Shown piece after piece: positions 1 through 9,813 of a DNA stretch of 64,000 nucleotides (within the stretch, counting starts at the first letter, position 1; the number at the start of each line of letters is the position of its first letter). Origin of the DNA: Nostoc sp. NMS8. GTDB taxonomy: Bacteria; Cyanobacteriota; Cyanobacteriia; Cyanobacteriales; Nostocaceae. The position numbers and the translations under genes are program-made. The stretch covers positions 62,001-126,000 of the forward strand of contig NZ_JABXKK010000093.1 of assembly GCF_017115045.1 (NCBI RefSeq), read 5' to 3'. Below the pieces are notes generated by a model that was not told the DNA's origin, did not search any database, and saw nothing but the letters and a program-made list of their open reading frames with translations.

Positions 1-1453
1 CATGCAAGAATATGTCCAGCTTGGCTGATTCTGTTCCCCAACCACTATAAGTACGAACAATTTTCAGCAGGTCTGTTTTGACACTTTCCCAGTTTTCCCC
101 AGCCAATTCTGCCATCTTTTGGTAGTCCACAAAGGAGGGTTTGATTTGAAAAGCCGCCTTGACTGCTAATAAAGCAGCTTCACTATTACCCAACTCACTA
201 GCTAAATCACTTGTCCAAATTCCCAATTCGTACTGACAATTACCTGGTAAATTTAATCCACTTTGGGCTATATCTAGCGCTTGCTGTAATGCTCCCTGAA
301 TGCTGAGTGTTTTCGCTAGGGCAAAAGCCTCTTCCATTGAGTTCATCTGGGTTTGAGCCGCATCAATTGCTTCTTCCACCCTGCCTAAACGCCCCAACAT
401 GGTCAGATATTGCTGGGTTTGCCCTTCCGCTTCTGCTAAATACAGGTATTCTTGATAACGTTCTTGACGTTCGAGAATTTTCAGACGAATTAATGCCAAA
501 TCATCGGCATAATCTGGCACGTCTTCTTCCCAAGCTCCTCTTTCCGTAATATTACCTTGGAGAACTTGTAGCAATGGTGGATAATCCCAACCTTGACGTA
601 AAGCCTCCATAATCAGACCAAAGTCAACATTCCAATCATCTTGCCATGCTTCTAAATTGATTTGAATATCAACTTTTTCTTCTGGGGTAAGTTGGGTGCT
701 GAGAATTGCTTCACACCAAGCACTATTTAATTCCTCGACAATTTCATCGTTTTCAGCGCCATATTCGGCAACATCATCCCAATTTTCCACACAAGTAGAG
801 GTAATCGCTTCCAAAATAGCGATCGCATTTTCACCTTCTCCCCGTTCGCTAAAATCTACCGCAGTTTGCACCACACTCAGCAAATCTTCGCCAATCGGGT
901 CTTCTTCATATCCCTCCTCAAAGTAGCGCACGGTATCCTTGAGAATCTGCCGTACTTGCCGCCGAAAGGGAGTCGGGTCGATAGTCCTGCGGCGCAGAGG
1001 TTTGATGTTTGTTTGGTTGTCAGCAGGATTCGTCATCCAACTTACATGACGGTCAATCGCCTCAATTAGTGGTGAGTATTCTGCGACTAACTCTTGCAGC
1101 AGCCTTTGAGTTTGGATATAATCTATGCGATTTAGTAGTTCTTCTAGGGTGGGGCGCTGCTCAATATTTTCTGAGTTACGCGCACAGACAAGCATCGTCG
1201 CGACAATGTGTTTGCACCACCCTTCCAAGTCGTAGGCACAGGTGCATTTTACTGAAGTTAAGCCACTGCTATCGAAATTCAGGCTGACATGATAAGGTCT
1301 AGCTTCAGTGCCTACAACATCTGCCTGAAGCAGATGACCACGTTGGATAACGGCATTAACAGCACCAGCGTTGTAATATGCCTCGCCCCGCTGGAAAGAT
1401 TTGGCGTTGGCATGACGGCGGATAGTAAATTCACTAATTTGGGGAATAGACAT
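1..1453 (-). CDS. SWIM zinc-finger domain protein (3' end outside window)
   Basis: An open frame runs leftward from an ATG at 1453 and leaves the window without a stop, giving about 484 residues. The N-terminal part has a SWIM motif, CxC-x7-CxH (residues in KCTCAYDLEGWCKH), which in this family binds zinc and is linked to DNA or protein binding. The rest is acidic and helix-rich, with TPR-like character near the edge (repeated EEA/QQALDIA segments). A HIP1 octamer lies just upstream of the start. The short plus-strand frames here are shadows of this gene. The molecular role is unknown. The SWIM call is firm. Confidence 0.85.
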   Translation of the reverse strand, partial: MSIPQISEFTIRRHANAKSFQRGEAYYNAGAVNAVIQRGHLLQADVVGTEARPYHVSLNFDSSGLTSVKCTCAYDLEGWCKHIVATMLVCARNSENIEQRPTLEELLNRIDYIQTQRLLQELVAEYSPLIEAIDRHVSWMTNPADNQTNIKPLRRRTIDPTPFRRQVRQILKDTVRYFEEGYEEDPIGEDLLSVVQTAVDFSERGEGENAIAILEAITSTCVENWDDVAEYGAENDEIVEELNSAWCEAILSTQLTPEEKVDIQINLEAWQDDWNVDFGLIMEALRQGWDYPPLLQVLQGNITERGAWEEDVPDYADDLALIRLKILERQERYQEYLYLAEAEGQTQQYLTMLGRLGRVEEAIDAAQTQMNSMEEAFALAKTLSIQGALQQALDIAQSGLNLPGNCQYELGIWTSDLASELGNSEAALLAVKAAFQIKPSFVDYQKMAELAGENWESVKTDLLKIVRTYSGWGTESAKLDIFLH

Positions 1454-1880
1454 CGAGCGATCGCCTGCGTAAATCTTCTGGATCAATCCTAAATCCAGCT
1501 TAGTGTTACGCTAACGCCCTGTAAAGGAAAAGGTGTGGAGATTCTGAATGAGACTGCAATTTCTATTCATTAACTAGCTCAGAACTGAAATCAGCTTCAT
1601 TAACCTGCAAATACTCAGTTAATTTCTTGTCGCTTTTCTGGGAAAACCAACCCATATAATGAAAATATCCATATTTTCGCCAGAAGTGAGTGAATCATAA
1701 TTTTAGTTAGCAATACCCGAACCTGAAATCAGTGAACAGTCAACAGTAAACAGTCAGGGTAATGTAAGGTAAGGGATTTAGAATTCAGCGATAAAACTGA
1801 TAACTGATAACTGTTAAAAGGGTTGCGCTGATTGTCGGTCAAGTTGAGAATAAATAGGCGAAGCAGACGGGGAAACTAAC
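1454..1880. other. Intergenic region between divergent SWIM gene and lpdA
   Basis: About 430 bases without a gene. It should hold promoters for both divergent neighbours. Around 1735-1820 there are short AACAGT/GATAACTG-type iterations, which look like degenerate short tandem repeats. No terminator or riboswitch is visible. Confidence 0.5.
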
Positions 1881-3305
1881 GTGAGTCAAGGATATGATTA
1901 CGATTTAGTAATTATCGGCGCTGGTGTAGGCGGACATGGCGCAGCCTTACACGCCGTAAGTTGTGGTTTGAAAACAGCAATTATTGAAGCTGCTGATATG
2001 GGAGGAACCTGTGTTAATCGGGGCTGTATTCCTTCTAAAGCGCTGCTGGCAGCATCTGGACGTGTGCGGGAGTTACGCAATGCCCACCACCTCAAGTCAC
2101 TGGGAATTCAAATTGGTAGCGTAGAATTCGATCGCCAAGCGATCGCTAATCATGCTAACGATCTCGTCTCGAAAATTCAAGGCGACTTAACCAACAGCCT
2201 CAAACGTCTAAAAGTCGATATCATCAGAGGTTGGGGAAAAATCGCTGGGGCGCAAAAAGTCTCTATAACTGGAGACGGTGGTGAAAAAACCATCACAGCC
2301 AAAGACATTATCCTTTCGCCCGGTTCAATTCCTTTTGTGCCTCCAGGGATTGAAGTAGACGGCAAAACTGTCTTTACCAGCGATCAAGGTGTCAAGTTAG
2401 AGTCTTTACCAGACTGGGTGGCAATTATTGGTAGTGGTTACATCGGTTTAGAATTTTCTGATATTTACTCAGCTTTGGGTTGTGAAATCACCTTGATTGA
2501 AGCCCTAGATCAGTTAATGCCAGGATTTGACCGCGATATTGCCAAACTTGCCGAACGGGTGCTAATTACTCCCCGCGATATTGAAACGAAAGTCGGAATA
2601 TACGCCAAAAAAGTTATCCCAGGTTCACCTGTGGTAATTGAGTTAGCAGATTTCAAAACCAAAGAAGATGTAGATGTCATCGAAGTAGATGCTTGCTTAG
2701 TAGCTACTGGACGCATCCCAGCCACCAAAAATCTGGGTTTAGAGTCTGTGGGTGTGGAAGTTGATCGGCGGAATTTTATTCCAGTAGACGATCGCATGGC
2801 AGTGCTATCAGCAGGTGAAGTAGTGCCGCATTTGTGGGCAATTGGCGATGCTAATGGGAAGATGATGTTGGCACATGCGGCTTCTGCTCAAGGCATCATC
2901 GCGGTAGAAAACATAGTTGGGAGGGAAAGAATAGTAGACTATCGCAGCATCCCCGCAGCAGCGTTTACTCACCCAGAAGTCAGCTATGTGGGCTTAACTG
3001 AAACAGCAGCTAAAGAGTTGGGACAAGCCGAAGGGTTTGAAATCGCCACAAGTAGGAGTTATTTCAAAGGAAATTCCAAAGCTTTAGCAGAAAATGAAGC
3101 CGACGGTATTGCCAAAGTGATATATCGCAAAGATACCGGAGAAGTCTTGGGCGTTCACATTTTCGGACTGCACGCCTCAGACTTAATTCATGAAGCGTCA
3201 GCCGCGATCGCCAACCGTCAATCTGTCCAAAGCTTGGCACATCTAGTTCACGCCCACCCGACACTCTCCGAAGTCTTAGACGAAGCTTATAAACGAGCCA
3301 TTTAG
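1881..3305 (+). CDS. lpdA: Dihydrolipoyl dehydrogenase (E3)
   Basis: This FAD flavoenzyme reoxidises dihydrolipoamide with NAD+ in 2-oxoacid dehydrogenase complexes and, in some organisms, the glycine cleavage system. The 474-residue protein starts at GTG. It has the N-terminal FAD-binding GxGxxG (residues 13-18), the redox disulfide motif GGTCVNRGCIPSK (C44 and C49), a second dinucleotide fold with GSGYIGLEF near residue 184, and the C-terminal HAHPTLSE motif with the catalytic His-Glu. The length matches cyanobacterial LpdA. No E1 or E2 gene is adjacent. Mercuric or glutathione reductase is unlikely given the HPTLSE end. Confidence 0.95.
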   Translation: MSQGYDYDLVIIGAGVGGHGAALHAVSCGLKTAIIEAADMGGTCVNRGCIPSKALLAASGRVRELRNAHHLKSLGIQIGSVEFDRQAIANHANDLVSKIQGDLTNSLKRLKVDIIRGWGKIAGAQKVSITGDGGEKTITAKDIILSPGSIPFVPPGIEVDGKTVFTSDQGVKLESLPDWVAIIGSGYIGLEFSDIYSALGCEITLIEALDQLMPGFDRDIAKLAERVLITPRDIETKVGIYAKKVIPGSPVVIELADFKTKEDVDVIEVDACLVATGRIPATKNLGLESVGVEVDRRNFIPVDDRMAVLSAGEVVPHLWAIGDANGKMMLAHAASAQGIIAVENIVGRERIVDYRSIPAAAFTHPEVSYVGLTETAAKELGQAEGFEIATSRSYFKGNSKALAENEADGIAKVIYRKDTGEVLGVHIFGLHASDLIHEASAAIANRQSVQSLAHLVHAHPTLSEVLDEAYKRAI

Positions 3306-3402
3306 TCATTTGTCCTCTGTCATTTGTCCTTTGTCAATAAACAAGGACAAATGACCAATGATTAATGACCAATGACTAATGACCAATGACCAATGACTAA
3401 TT
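3306..3402. repeat. Heptanucleotide short tandem repeats between lpdA and trpC
   Basis: The gap is almost wholly iterations of GTCATTTGTCCT/GACCAATGA/GACTAATGA type. Such heptamer-phased repeats are characteristic of Nostocales intergenic DNA. The two orientations flank an AACAAGGACAAATGACC segment, so the array could fold into a hairpin. Confidence 0.8.
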
Positions 3403-4293
3403 ATGCAAATCCGTCGTCGTTCACCTAACCCAGCTATTGACGTATCAATATTACGTTATCAGGCTGCCGTGCCTGATGCAGCGCCAAACAACATTTTGGA
3501 AGAGATTGTCTGGCAGAAAGAAGTAGAATATGACCAAATGCGGGAAAAGGTTCCTTTGCAAGAATTGGTGAAACAGGTACTCACTGCACCGCCAACCCGT
3601 GATTTTGTCGCCGCCTTGCGTCAAGGCAGGACTAAACCAGCATTGATTGCCGAAGTTAAAAAAGCTTCACCTAGCAAAGGCGTTTTACGAGCAGATTTTG
3701 ACCCAGTAGCGATCGCCCTTTCTTATCAACAAGGTGGTGCTAGTTGTCTTTCGGTGCTAACAGATGTCAAGTTTTTTCAAGGCAGCTTTGACAATTTAGC
3801 CAAAGTTCGGGCTGCCGTAGATTTGCCCCTACTGTGCAAAGAGTTTATTATTTATGCTTACCAGATATACTTAGCGCGGGTTCAGGGTGCAGATGCTATT
3901 TTGTTGATTGCAGCTATCCTGGGCGATCAAGATTTGAAATACTTCCTGAAAATTGCTAACAATCTGAAAATGGCAGCCTTGATTGAAGTCCATAGCTTGG
4001 CAGAACTTGACCGTGTGTTAGCTTTGGATGGAGTCTCCTTGGTAGGAATCAATAATCGCAATTTGGAAGATTTCTCTGTTGATCTGCAAACTACTTGCGA
4101 ACTTTTAGCTGCAAGGGGTAGCCAATTGCAGGAGAAAAACATTCTGGTTGTCAGCGAGTCAGGACTACACAACCCAAATGATTTGAATTTGGTGCTGACA
4201 GCAGGTGCATCCGCTGTACTCATTGGAGAATCTTTGGTAAAACAACCAGATCCCGGCGCTGCGATCGCCAATATATTACCGAGGAATTTCTGA
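3403..4293 (+). CDS. trpC: Indole-3-glycerol phosphate synthase
   Basis: TrpC closes the indole ring: carboxyphenylamino-deoxyribulose-5-phosphate becomes indole-3-glycerol phosphate in tryptophan synthesis. The 296-residue protein has a cyanobacterial N-terminal extension of about 40 residues and then a TIM barrel. Visible signatures are AEVKKASPSKG (phosphate and catalytic lysine), LCKEFI, the barrel segment ALIEVHSL, GINNRNL and the C-terminal VSESG...LIGESLV. trpB lies 2.7 kb downstream in the same direction but is separated by unrelated genes, so this is not a compact trp operon. Confidence 0.95.
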   Translation: MQIRRRSPNPAIDVSILRYQAAVPDAAPNNILEEIVWQKEVEYDQMREKVPLQELVKQVLTAPPTRDFVAALRQGRTKPALIAEVKKASPSKGVLRADFDPVAIALSYQQGGASCLSVLTDVKFFQGSFDNLAKVRAAVDLPLLCKEFIIYAYQIYLARVQGADAILLIAAILGDQDLKYFLKIANNLKMAALIEVHSLAELDRVLALDGVSLVGINNRNLEDFSVDLQTTCELLAARGSQLQEKNILVVSESGLHNPNDLNLVLTAGASAVLIGESLVKQPDPGAAIANILPRNF

Positions 4294-4515
4294 AAAGTTA
4301 CACCTCCCCTGCCCTAAAAGGCGCAGGGCGACTGCACAAAATAGTTGGCAATTGGGCATACTATGCGTAGATACGCAGCACTTTGCCATTAAATATCATC
4401 AATATCTTTGCCAAATCTTCATTGCTAATCAAATAAAAGCCATAAACAACTAGTTATTTCTTATGTAACAATTCATTAATAAGAGACAAACTCGGACTGA
4501 CAAAAAATACCAAAT

Positions 4516-4788
4516 ATGAAATCAAAATTTAACTTCATGGAGCAAATCCCTCTACCTTCACCTATTCATTACGAACTTATACTTCAACTCTTAGAAAGAC
4601 AAACTATGTTAGCGGTAAATGATAATCCAGATTTACGGCATCAGGTGAATCAGCTAATTATTACTCTCCGTAAAGCTGCTGTACAGCAAAAGCGACTAGA
4701 AGAAATTTGTGAGTTTTCCTCTGTAACTATTGATCACCGTTGGTCAATCAACCATCATCACGATAACAAAGTTGTTGCCCCCGATTGA
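4516..4788 (+). CDS. Small conserved cyanobacterial protein (DUF5340-like)
   Basis: A 90-residue protein with no catalytic motif. The core, from MEQIPLPSPIHYELI to about residue 60, is predicted helical and resembles short cyanobacterial proteins I associate with DUF5340; that family name is from memory and unverified. The first seven residues precede an internal Met (M8, 4537), which may be the true start. The His/Asn-rich tail HHHDNK is probably disordered. Function unknown. Confidence 0.6.
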   Translation: MKSKFNFMEQIPLPSPIHYELILQLLERQTMLAVNDNPDLRHQVNQLIITLRKAAVQQKRLEEICEFSSVTIDHRWSINHHHDNKVVAPD

Positions 4789-5044
4789 AGATTCTTTGTG
4801 AAGTTATCTTAGCTATCATCAGAAAGTTTTTCTGTGTATTAAAGGAGTCAGCACTTACAAGTTACACCGCACTTACTCGATAAACGCTATAGCTTTTGAA
4901 AATTTATACAAAAATAATATTAATGCTGTAGAAAATAATTTTCATCTTGAGAATATTTTAGCTCTGAAAAAGTTGATCTTGATTTAAAGAAAACTGTAGA
5001 TAAGTTAAAATATTGATGAGATTCTCTCTCGAATTTGACGAAAG

Positions 5045-5713
5045 ATGAAATATAACAGCATTGATGAACTCTTCAGAAATAATCAGGCTTGGGTTGCCGA
5101 GAAACTAGCTATAGATCCAACTTACTTTGAAGAATTATCTAGCGGACAAACACCACCTTTTCTATACATTGGGTGTTCTGATAGTCGTCTGGCATTAACA
5201 AGCTTTACCCGTACAGAACCAGGAGAGTTATTTGTACATCGTAATATTGCCAATCAAGTTTCTCTAACGGATATAAACTTTTTAGCTGTTTTAGAATACG
5301 CAATTTTACATCTGAAAGTGGAACACGTGATCGTTTGTGGTCACTATGACTGTGGAGGAATTAAGGCTGCTTTAGAAGGAAGAACCATTGGAATTCTCGA
5401 TAACTGGGTAAATCCGATTCGGGAACTGTATTTAGAGAAACAAGAAGAAATTGATGCCTTGCCAACAAGAGAAGAACGTCTGAATCGTTTGGCGGAAATC
5501 AATGTTGTGGCACAAGTGAAAAATCTTTACCAAACTTCCATCATGCGTCAGGTAATCCATCAGCGAAAAGCGCCTATGGTTCACGGCTGGGTGCTAGATA
5601 TACGTACTGGATTAATCAAAGATTTGAACGTATCAACTGTGCAATGGCAATTACATATCTGCCCCTTACTTCTAGAGTTTAGACTGTATGCGATGTTAAA
5701 GAATGAGAGCTAA
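5045..5713 (+). CDS. Beta-class carbonic anhydrase
   Basis: It interconverts CO2 and bicarbonate using zinc. The 222-residue protein carries the beta-CA zinc ligands: CSDSR (C44, with the D46/R48 dyad) and CGHYDCGG (H100, C103). It has the usual N-terminal helix and the VHRNIAN loop. Compared with carboxysomal CcaA (about 260-270 residues) it lacks a long C-terminal tail, so it fits the shorter cytosolic or periplasm-type beta-CAs. No signal peptide is seen. The upstream 250 bases are AT-rich and probably carry its promoter. Confidence 0.92.
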   Translation: MKYNSIDELFRNNQAWVAEKLAIDPTYFEELSSGQTPPFLYIGCSDSRLALTSFTRTEPGELFVHRNIANQVSLTDINFLAVLEYAILHLKVEHVIVCGHYDCGGIKAALEGRTIGILDNWVNPIRELYLEKQEEIDALPTREERLNRLAEINVVAQVKNLYQTSIMRQVIHQRKAPMVHGWVLDIRTGLIKDLNVSTVQWQLHICPLLLEFRLYAMLKNES

Positions 5714-6074
5714 CTCAGCATTTCCCGCCACAAACAAGCCTAAATTTGAAACTTCATAAATACTATTTTTACAACCCCTATTTAGATATTAGATTTTATT
5801 GGGTAGTAACTTATTAGGGTTTGAGACGCGCTAGCCCTGATAAAACAATATAGTTCAGATAAGCCCAAAACCCATGTAGAGACGGCGATTTATAGTGTCT
5901 CAAAAACCCAAAATTGTTGCCAGTAGCCCTTAACCCAAGCCTATTGAACTATAAAATAGTTAATCTCATAACCTTTTTCATAGAGGCAATTCATAAATTG
6001 CCTCTACACCAACCGACATTCCTCAGAATTAGTAACGCCAATATTGGTACACTCAACCTATCTTTTACAAAGAA
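5714..6074. other. Intergenic region with palindromic repeat
   Basis: No convincing gene in about 360 bases. A perfect 11-bp inverted repeat (TAGAGGCAATT / AATTGCCTCTA, 5981-6006) lies downstream of the leftward YqaE gene and could act as its terminator, or be one of the dispersed Nostoc GAGGCAATT palindromes. The plus-strand frame at 5914-6105 overlaps this palindrome and the YqaE gene and was rejected. Confidence 0.5.
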
Positions 6075-6233
6075 TTATTTTTTAGTAATTATCCACACTG
6101 CATGAATAATTCCAGGAATGTAACCAAAAAGCGTCAAAAGGATGTTAATCCAAAAATCTATACCAAAACCTACTTGTAAAAAAACTCCCAAAGGCGGCAC
6201 GAAAATGGCACACAGAATCCGAACTAAATCCAT
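6075..6233 (-). CDS. YqaE/Pmp3-family small membrane protein
   Basis: A 52-residue hydrophobic peptide too short for usual ORF cut-offs. It reads MDLVRILCAIFVPPLGVF, then QVGFGIDFWINILLTLFGYIPGIIHAVWII, ending ITKK. Two membrane helices, the PPLGVF motif and GYIPGIIHA are hallmarks of the UPF0057/YqaE/Pmp3 proteolipids linked to salt, cold and membrane-potential stress. A strong ribosome site AGGAGG sits 6 bases before the ATG and fixes the start. Confidence 0.9.
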   Translation of the reverse strand: MDLVRILCAIFVPPLGVFLQVGFGIDFWINILLTLFGYIPGIIHAVWIITKK

Positions 6234-6374
6234 TTAAACCTCCTGTTAATCTCACAAAAAGCAGCTTGCTGGCAAAGTAATTTACTACTTTTAAAGCATA
6301 CTTGTACCTTTCAAAGATAACATTCTCTCTGTTAATCTAGGTCATACTTAAGATGCGGGAAACCACACTTAACA

Positions 6375-6722
6375 TTAGCCACCGCTAATTTTGGCTTTGT
6401 AACCTAGCTTAGTCAAAATCTCGACAATTTTCTGCTTGTGTTCACCCTGAATTTCAATTTCGTTATCTTTAGCTGTCCCGCCAGTGCCACACTGAGTTTT
6501 CAACTGCTTCACCAAATCTGCCAAGGTTTCCGGTTTGACTTGAAAACCACTAACCACTGTGACGGTTTTCCCTTTGCGTCCTTTGCGGGAAGCTTGTACT
6601 TTAAGATTTTGTTGTTGTGCGGGCAGTTCTGGAATGGGTCTTTCTGTAGCGGCTGAGTTGTCGTTGCCAAATTCGCGGTAGACAAAGCCTTTGTCGGAAG
6701 ATTTGGGATTGGAAGAAGACAT
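6375..6722 (-). CDS. SUI1/eIF1-family translation factor (YciH-like)
   Basis: A 115-residue protein. The first 45 residues are polar and probably flexible. The SUI1 fold follows, with the typical GRKGKTVTVVSGF segment, LKTQCGTGGTAKD loop and a C-terminal EIQGEHKQKIVEILTKLGYKAK. In bacteria these eIF1 homologues are thought to influence start-site selection and non-canonical initiation. It is a lone gene. The frame 6509-6793 on the same strand is an out-of-frame shadow. Confidence 0.9.
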   Translation of the reverse strand: MSSSNPKSSDKGFVYREFGNDNSAATERPIPELPAQQQNLKVQASRKGRKGKTVTVVSGFQVKPETLADLVKQLKTQCGTGGTAKDNEIEIQGEHKQKIVEILTKLGYKAKISGG

Positions 6723-7003
6723 AAAAATGAATGTTTAAGAAAAATTTCAAAGGCAGTGGAAACTTCTACGTAACCATTTTGCTGGGATGTCAATTTCTAG
6801 GCTAACATCACAAATCCCTTGTAAGGGAGGCGGGAAGAGGCAGAGGGGCGGGGTGCGGAGGGGAAAATTCTCTCTTACTCCCAGTTCCCTTGCTTCTTAC
6901 CGCCTCCCTCATCACCCCACTCTCCATGCCCAATGCCCTATTCCCCAGATATGCCCCAGACTTTCTATAATAATTAAGTCATTCCCGTCATCAAAAACAG
7001 CCT

Positions 7004-8239
7004 GTGACTACTACTCCTCTATCTCCAAGTTCAATTGCTCAAGTTCCAGATACGCTAGGCCGCTTTGGACGCTTTGGCGGTAAGTATGTACCTGAAACGC
7101 TTATGCCTGCCCTTGCTGAATTAGAAACAGCTTATCAGCTATACCGCAATGATCCTAGTTTTCAAGCAGAACTACAGCAGTTGTTACGGGACTATGTAGG
7201 ACGTGCGACACCATTATATTTTGCTGAACGCTTGACTGCTAATTATGCCCAACCCGATCGCACCGGGCCACAAATTTACTTAAAACGTGAAGATTTAAAT
7301 CATACTGGCGCTCACAAAATCAATAATGCTCTGGGTCAGGTATTGTTGGCAAAACGCATGGGTAAGCAGCGGATTATTGCCGAAACAGGTGCGGGACAAC
7401 ATGGAGTTGCGACAGCTACGGTTTGCGCTCGTTTTGGGCTAAAATGCGTGATTTACATGGGTGTTCAAGACATGGAACGCCAAGCTTTAAATGTGTTCAG
7501 AATGCGGTTGTTGGGGGCAGAAGTGCGTCCAGTAGAGGCGGGAACCGGAACTTTGAAGGATGCTACTTCTGAAGCAATTCGGGATTGGGTGACAAATGTA
7601 GAAAGTACTCACTACATTCTGGGTTCAGTAGCAGGGCCACATCCTTACCCAATGATGGTACGTGATTTCCATGCAGTTATCGGCGAAGAAACTCGCGCCC
7701 AAGCAATAGAAAAGTGGGGTGCATTGCCTGATATTCTTTTGGCTTGTGTGGGTGGTGGTTCCAACGCGATGGGACTATTTTATGAGTTTATTAATGAGTC
7801 TTCTATACGATTAATTGGGATTGAGGCAGCCGGAGAAGGTGTTAATACCGAAAAACACGCAGCAACCTTGACAAAAGGACGAGTTGGTGTATTGCATGGA
7901 GCAATGAGCTACCTGCTGCAAGATGAAGATGGGCAAATCATTGAGGCACACTCAATTAGTGCCGGGTTAGATTATCCCGGTGTGGGCCCAGAACATAGCT
8001 ATTTAAAAGATGCTGGTCGCGCTGAATACTATAGTGTGACGGATGCAGAGGCTTTAGAGGCATTCCAGCGATTATCGAAATTGGAGGGGATTATCCCGGC
8101 ATTAGAAACAGCCCATGCGATCGCCTACCTAGAAACCCTTTGTCCTCAACTAACTGGCAGTCCTCGGATTGTCATTAACTGCTCTGGACGCGGTGATAAA
8201 GATGTACAAACAGTAGCTAAGTTATTATATCCGGCGTAA
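7004..8239 (+). CDS. trpB: Tryptophan synthase beta chain
   Basis: It condenses indole with serine using PLP. The 411-residue protein starts at a GTG (7004). The PLP lysine is K105 in HKINNALGQ. The substrate loop ETGAGQHGVATA, the glycine-rich phosphate site CVGGGSNA and the C-terminal SGRGDKD are all present, so this is a TrpB1-type enzyme. No trpA is adjacent. Nostocales often keep an additional trpB in another cluster, so this may be one of two copies. A methyltransferase gene follows after 32 bases and may be co-transcribed. Confidence 0.95.
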   Translation: MTTTPLSPSSIAQVPDTLGRFGRFGGKYVPETLMPALAELETAYQLYRNDPSFQAELQQLLRDYVGRATPLYFAERLTANYAQPDRTGPQIYLKREDLNHTGAHKINNALGQVLLAKRMGKQRIIAETGAGQHGVATATVCARFGLKCVIYMGVQDMERQALNVFRMRLLGAEVRPVEAGTGTLKDATSEAIRDWVTNVESTHYILGSVAGPHPYPMMVRDFHAVIGEETRAQAIEKWGALPDILLACVGGGSNAMGLFYEFINESSIRLIGIEAAGEGVNTEKHAATLTKGRVGVLHGAMSYLLQDEDGQIIEAHSISAGLDYPGVGPEHSYLKDAGRAEYYSVTDAEALEAFQRLSKLEGIIPALETAHAIAYLETLCPQLTGSPRIVINCSGRGDKDVQTVAKLLYPA

Positions 8240-8271
8240 ATCTACGTAAAATACTGGGAAAAAAGCAATAT

Positions 8272-9429
8272 ATGGATCAACAATTCAAACACGCGATGCT
8301 ACTGCAACCCACTCACGACGAGTTAGCACGTCAAAACTTTGTGCAAAGTCTAAAAATGCACATTTTCAGGAATATCTCTCCTGGTAATAAGGTAGTTTAT
8401 GAAAAACTAGGCAAGCCGAGGTTTGAACAAGAACATCAGCGTCCTCCCCAGAATCGTTATGAAATTCGGGAAGTAATGCAGCACGAACCCTATTATCGTT
8501 GGACTAGTGCCCTCAAGCGCATCAACCAGGAGATGTTATGGGATGCTGTAAATGCCAACGTTGACAGACAACTACCAGAGTTGATTGAACGTGCCAAAGA
8601 TAAAGGTGATGAACTGGGTACTTTAACCCTTGACTCAAATTTTGAAATACCTACTCATCAAAAAGCTGTAGATATTCACTGTATGCCTGGCGGATATCAC
8701 AGTGAATTCACCACTGATGATGTCACTGCCGGCGCAACCTACGATCGCGGCGTTTATGTTTATGGTCTAGGTTGGTTGGGCCCCCTGAACGATGATATGG
8801 GGCTATCTATAGTTCAAAACTACCTACTATCAGAACATCCTGACTTTCGACCGAGAAAAATTCTTGATATGGGATGTTCTGTTGGCAATAGTACATTACC
8901 TTATGTAGATGGTTTCCCAGATGCAGAAGTCCATGCTATAGATGTGGGTGCATCTATACTGCGTTACGCTCATGCAAGAGCCGAAGCTTTGGGAAAACGG
9001 GTACACTTCTCTCAGCAAAATGCCGAACACACTAACTTCCCTGATGAATCATTTGATTTAGTGGTTTCTCATATTTTGCTGCATGAAATTCCCCCGCCAG
9101 CCATCCGTAAAGTTATGCAAGAATCTTATCGTCTACTGGCTCCTGGCGGCATGATGATCCATGTGGAAGCACCCCTTTATCGTCACATGGATGTTTATAC
9201 GCAGTTTATTTTTGATTGGGAAACCGCTAACAACAACGAACCCTTCTGGAGTGCTGCACGCGATTTGGATTTGGTATCGCTAGTTACTAAGGCTGGTTTT
9301 GCCGCAGATAAGGTCTTCGAGAAATTTGTCCCAAATGGAGCGTGGAAAGACAAGGTAACGAATGGACTATTTAAAAATGGGAACTCAGGCAGCCGAGGCA
9401 CTTGGTTTGTAGTTGCTGCAACTAAGTAA
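8272..9429 (+). CDS. Class I SAM-dependent methyltransferase with long N-terminal domain
   Basis: The 385-residue protein has a Rossmann-fold methyltransferase domain in its second half: motif I ILDMGCSVGNS at 197-207, acidic VHAIDVG, then FDLVVSHILLHE (motif IV region) and LAPGGMMIHVEAP. The first 190 residues form a separate region, rich in Arg, His and Trp, that I do not recognise. The substrate is unknown. It lies 32 bases after trpB and is followed by a strong terminator. Confidence 0.75.
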   Translation: MDQQFKHAMLLQPTHDELARQNFVQSLKMHIFRNISPGNKVVYEKLGKPRFEQEHQRPPQNRYEIREVMQHEPYYRWTSALKRINQEMLWDAVNANVDRQLPELIERAKDKGDELGTLTLDSNFEIPTHQKAVDIHCMPGGYHSEFTTDDVTAGATYDRGVYVYGLGWLGPLNDDMGLSIVQNYLLSEHPDFRPRKILDMGCSVGNSTLPYVDGFPDAEVHAIDVGASILRYAHARAEALGKRVHFSQQNAEHTNFPDESFDLVVSHILLHEIPPPAIRKVMQESYRLLAPGGMMIHVEAPLYRHMDVYTQFIFDWETANNNEPFWSAARDLDLVSLVTKAGFAADKVFEKFVPNGAWKDKVTNGLFKNGNSGSRGTWFVVAATK

Positions 9430-9452
9430 TAATTCGTAATTCGTAATTGAGA

Positions 9453-9485
9453 AAGTCGGATTTTCTCTAGGTTTCCGGCTTTTTT
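9453..9485 (+). terminator. Rho-independent terminator after the methyltransferase
   Basis: Eight-base stem AAGTCGGA / TCCGGCTT (one G-T wobble) with a 13-base loop and a run of T immediately after. It closes the possible trpB-methyltransferase unit. Confidence 0.7.
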
Positions 9486-9518
9486 GTGTAGTCTTATTTT
9501 TGGAGAATTGATATTCGG

Positions 9519-9806
9519 ATGGTAAAAATAGCTAAGGGTAAACGGCCTGTTTACTTAGAAAATCCACAAACTGATAAATTGTTAGCGATCGTTATGGCTT
9601 TGGCTGGCGAGGTATCTGTGCTGCATGATCGGCTGGACACAATTGAAAGGTTGCTAGAAGTTAAAGGGATTTTATCGGCTACTGAGATTGAAGCTTATGA
9701 GCCGGATACCACAGTAACTAAGGAACGGGAACAGTGGCGGGCAGAATATATTGCTAGGGTGTTACGCGTGTTGCAGGAAGAGTTGGAAACCCTTAACCAA
9801 AGCTAG
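9519..9806 (+). CDS. Small conserved hypothetical protein
   Basis: A 95-residue, charged, probably helical protein. It starts KIAKGKRPVYLENPQ and contains a likely coiled-coil stretch LAGEVSVLHDRLDTIERLLE (residues about 30-49). Residues 64-95 (EREQWRAEYIARVLRVLQEELE) are amphipathic. I recognise no domain. It is followed after 7 bases by a CAP-domain gene, so the two may be co-transcribed. Confidence 0.6.
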   Translation: MVKIAKGKRPVYLENPQTDKLLAIVMALAGEVSVLHDRLDTIERLLEVKGILSATEIEAYEPDTTVTKEREQWRAEYIARVLRVLQEELETLNQS

Positions 9807-9813
9807 TCTTTCA

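Noticed and set aside
307..1492. Several short plus-strand frames
   Set aside because: They are shadows of the minus-strand SWIM gene, which is open across the whole region and has a clear zinc motif.
5914..6105. 63-codon plus frame
   Set aside because: Overlaps a palindromic repeat and the YqaE gene on the other strand.
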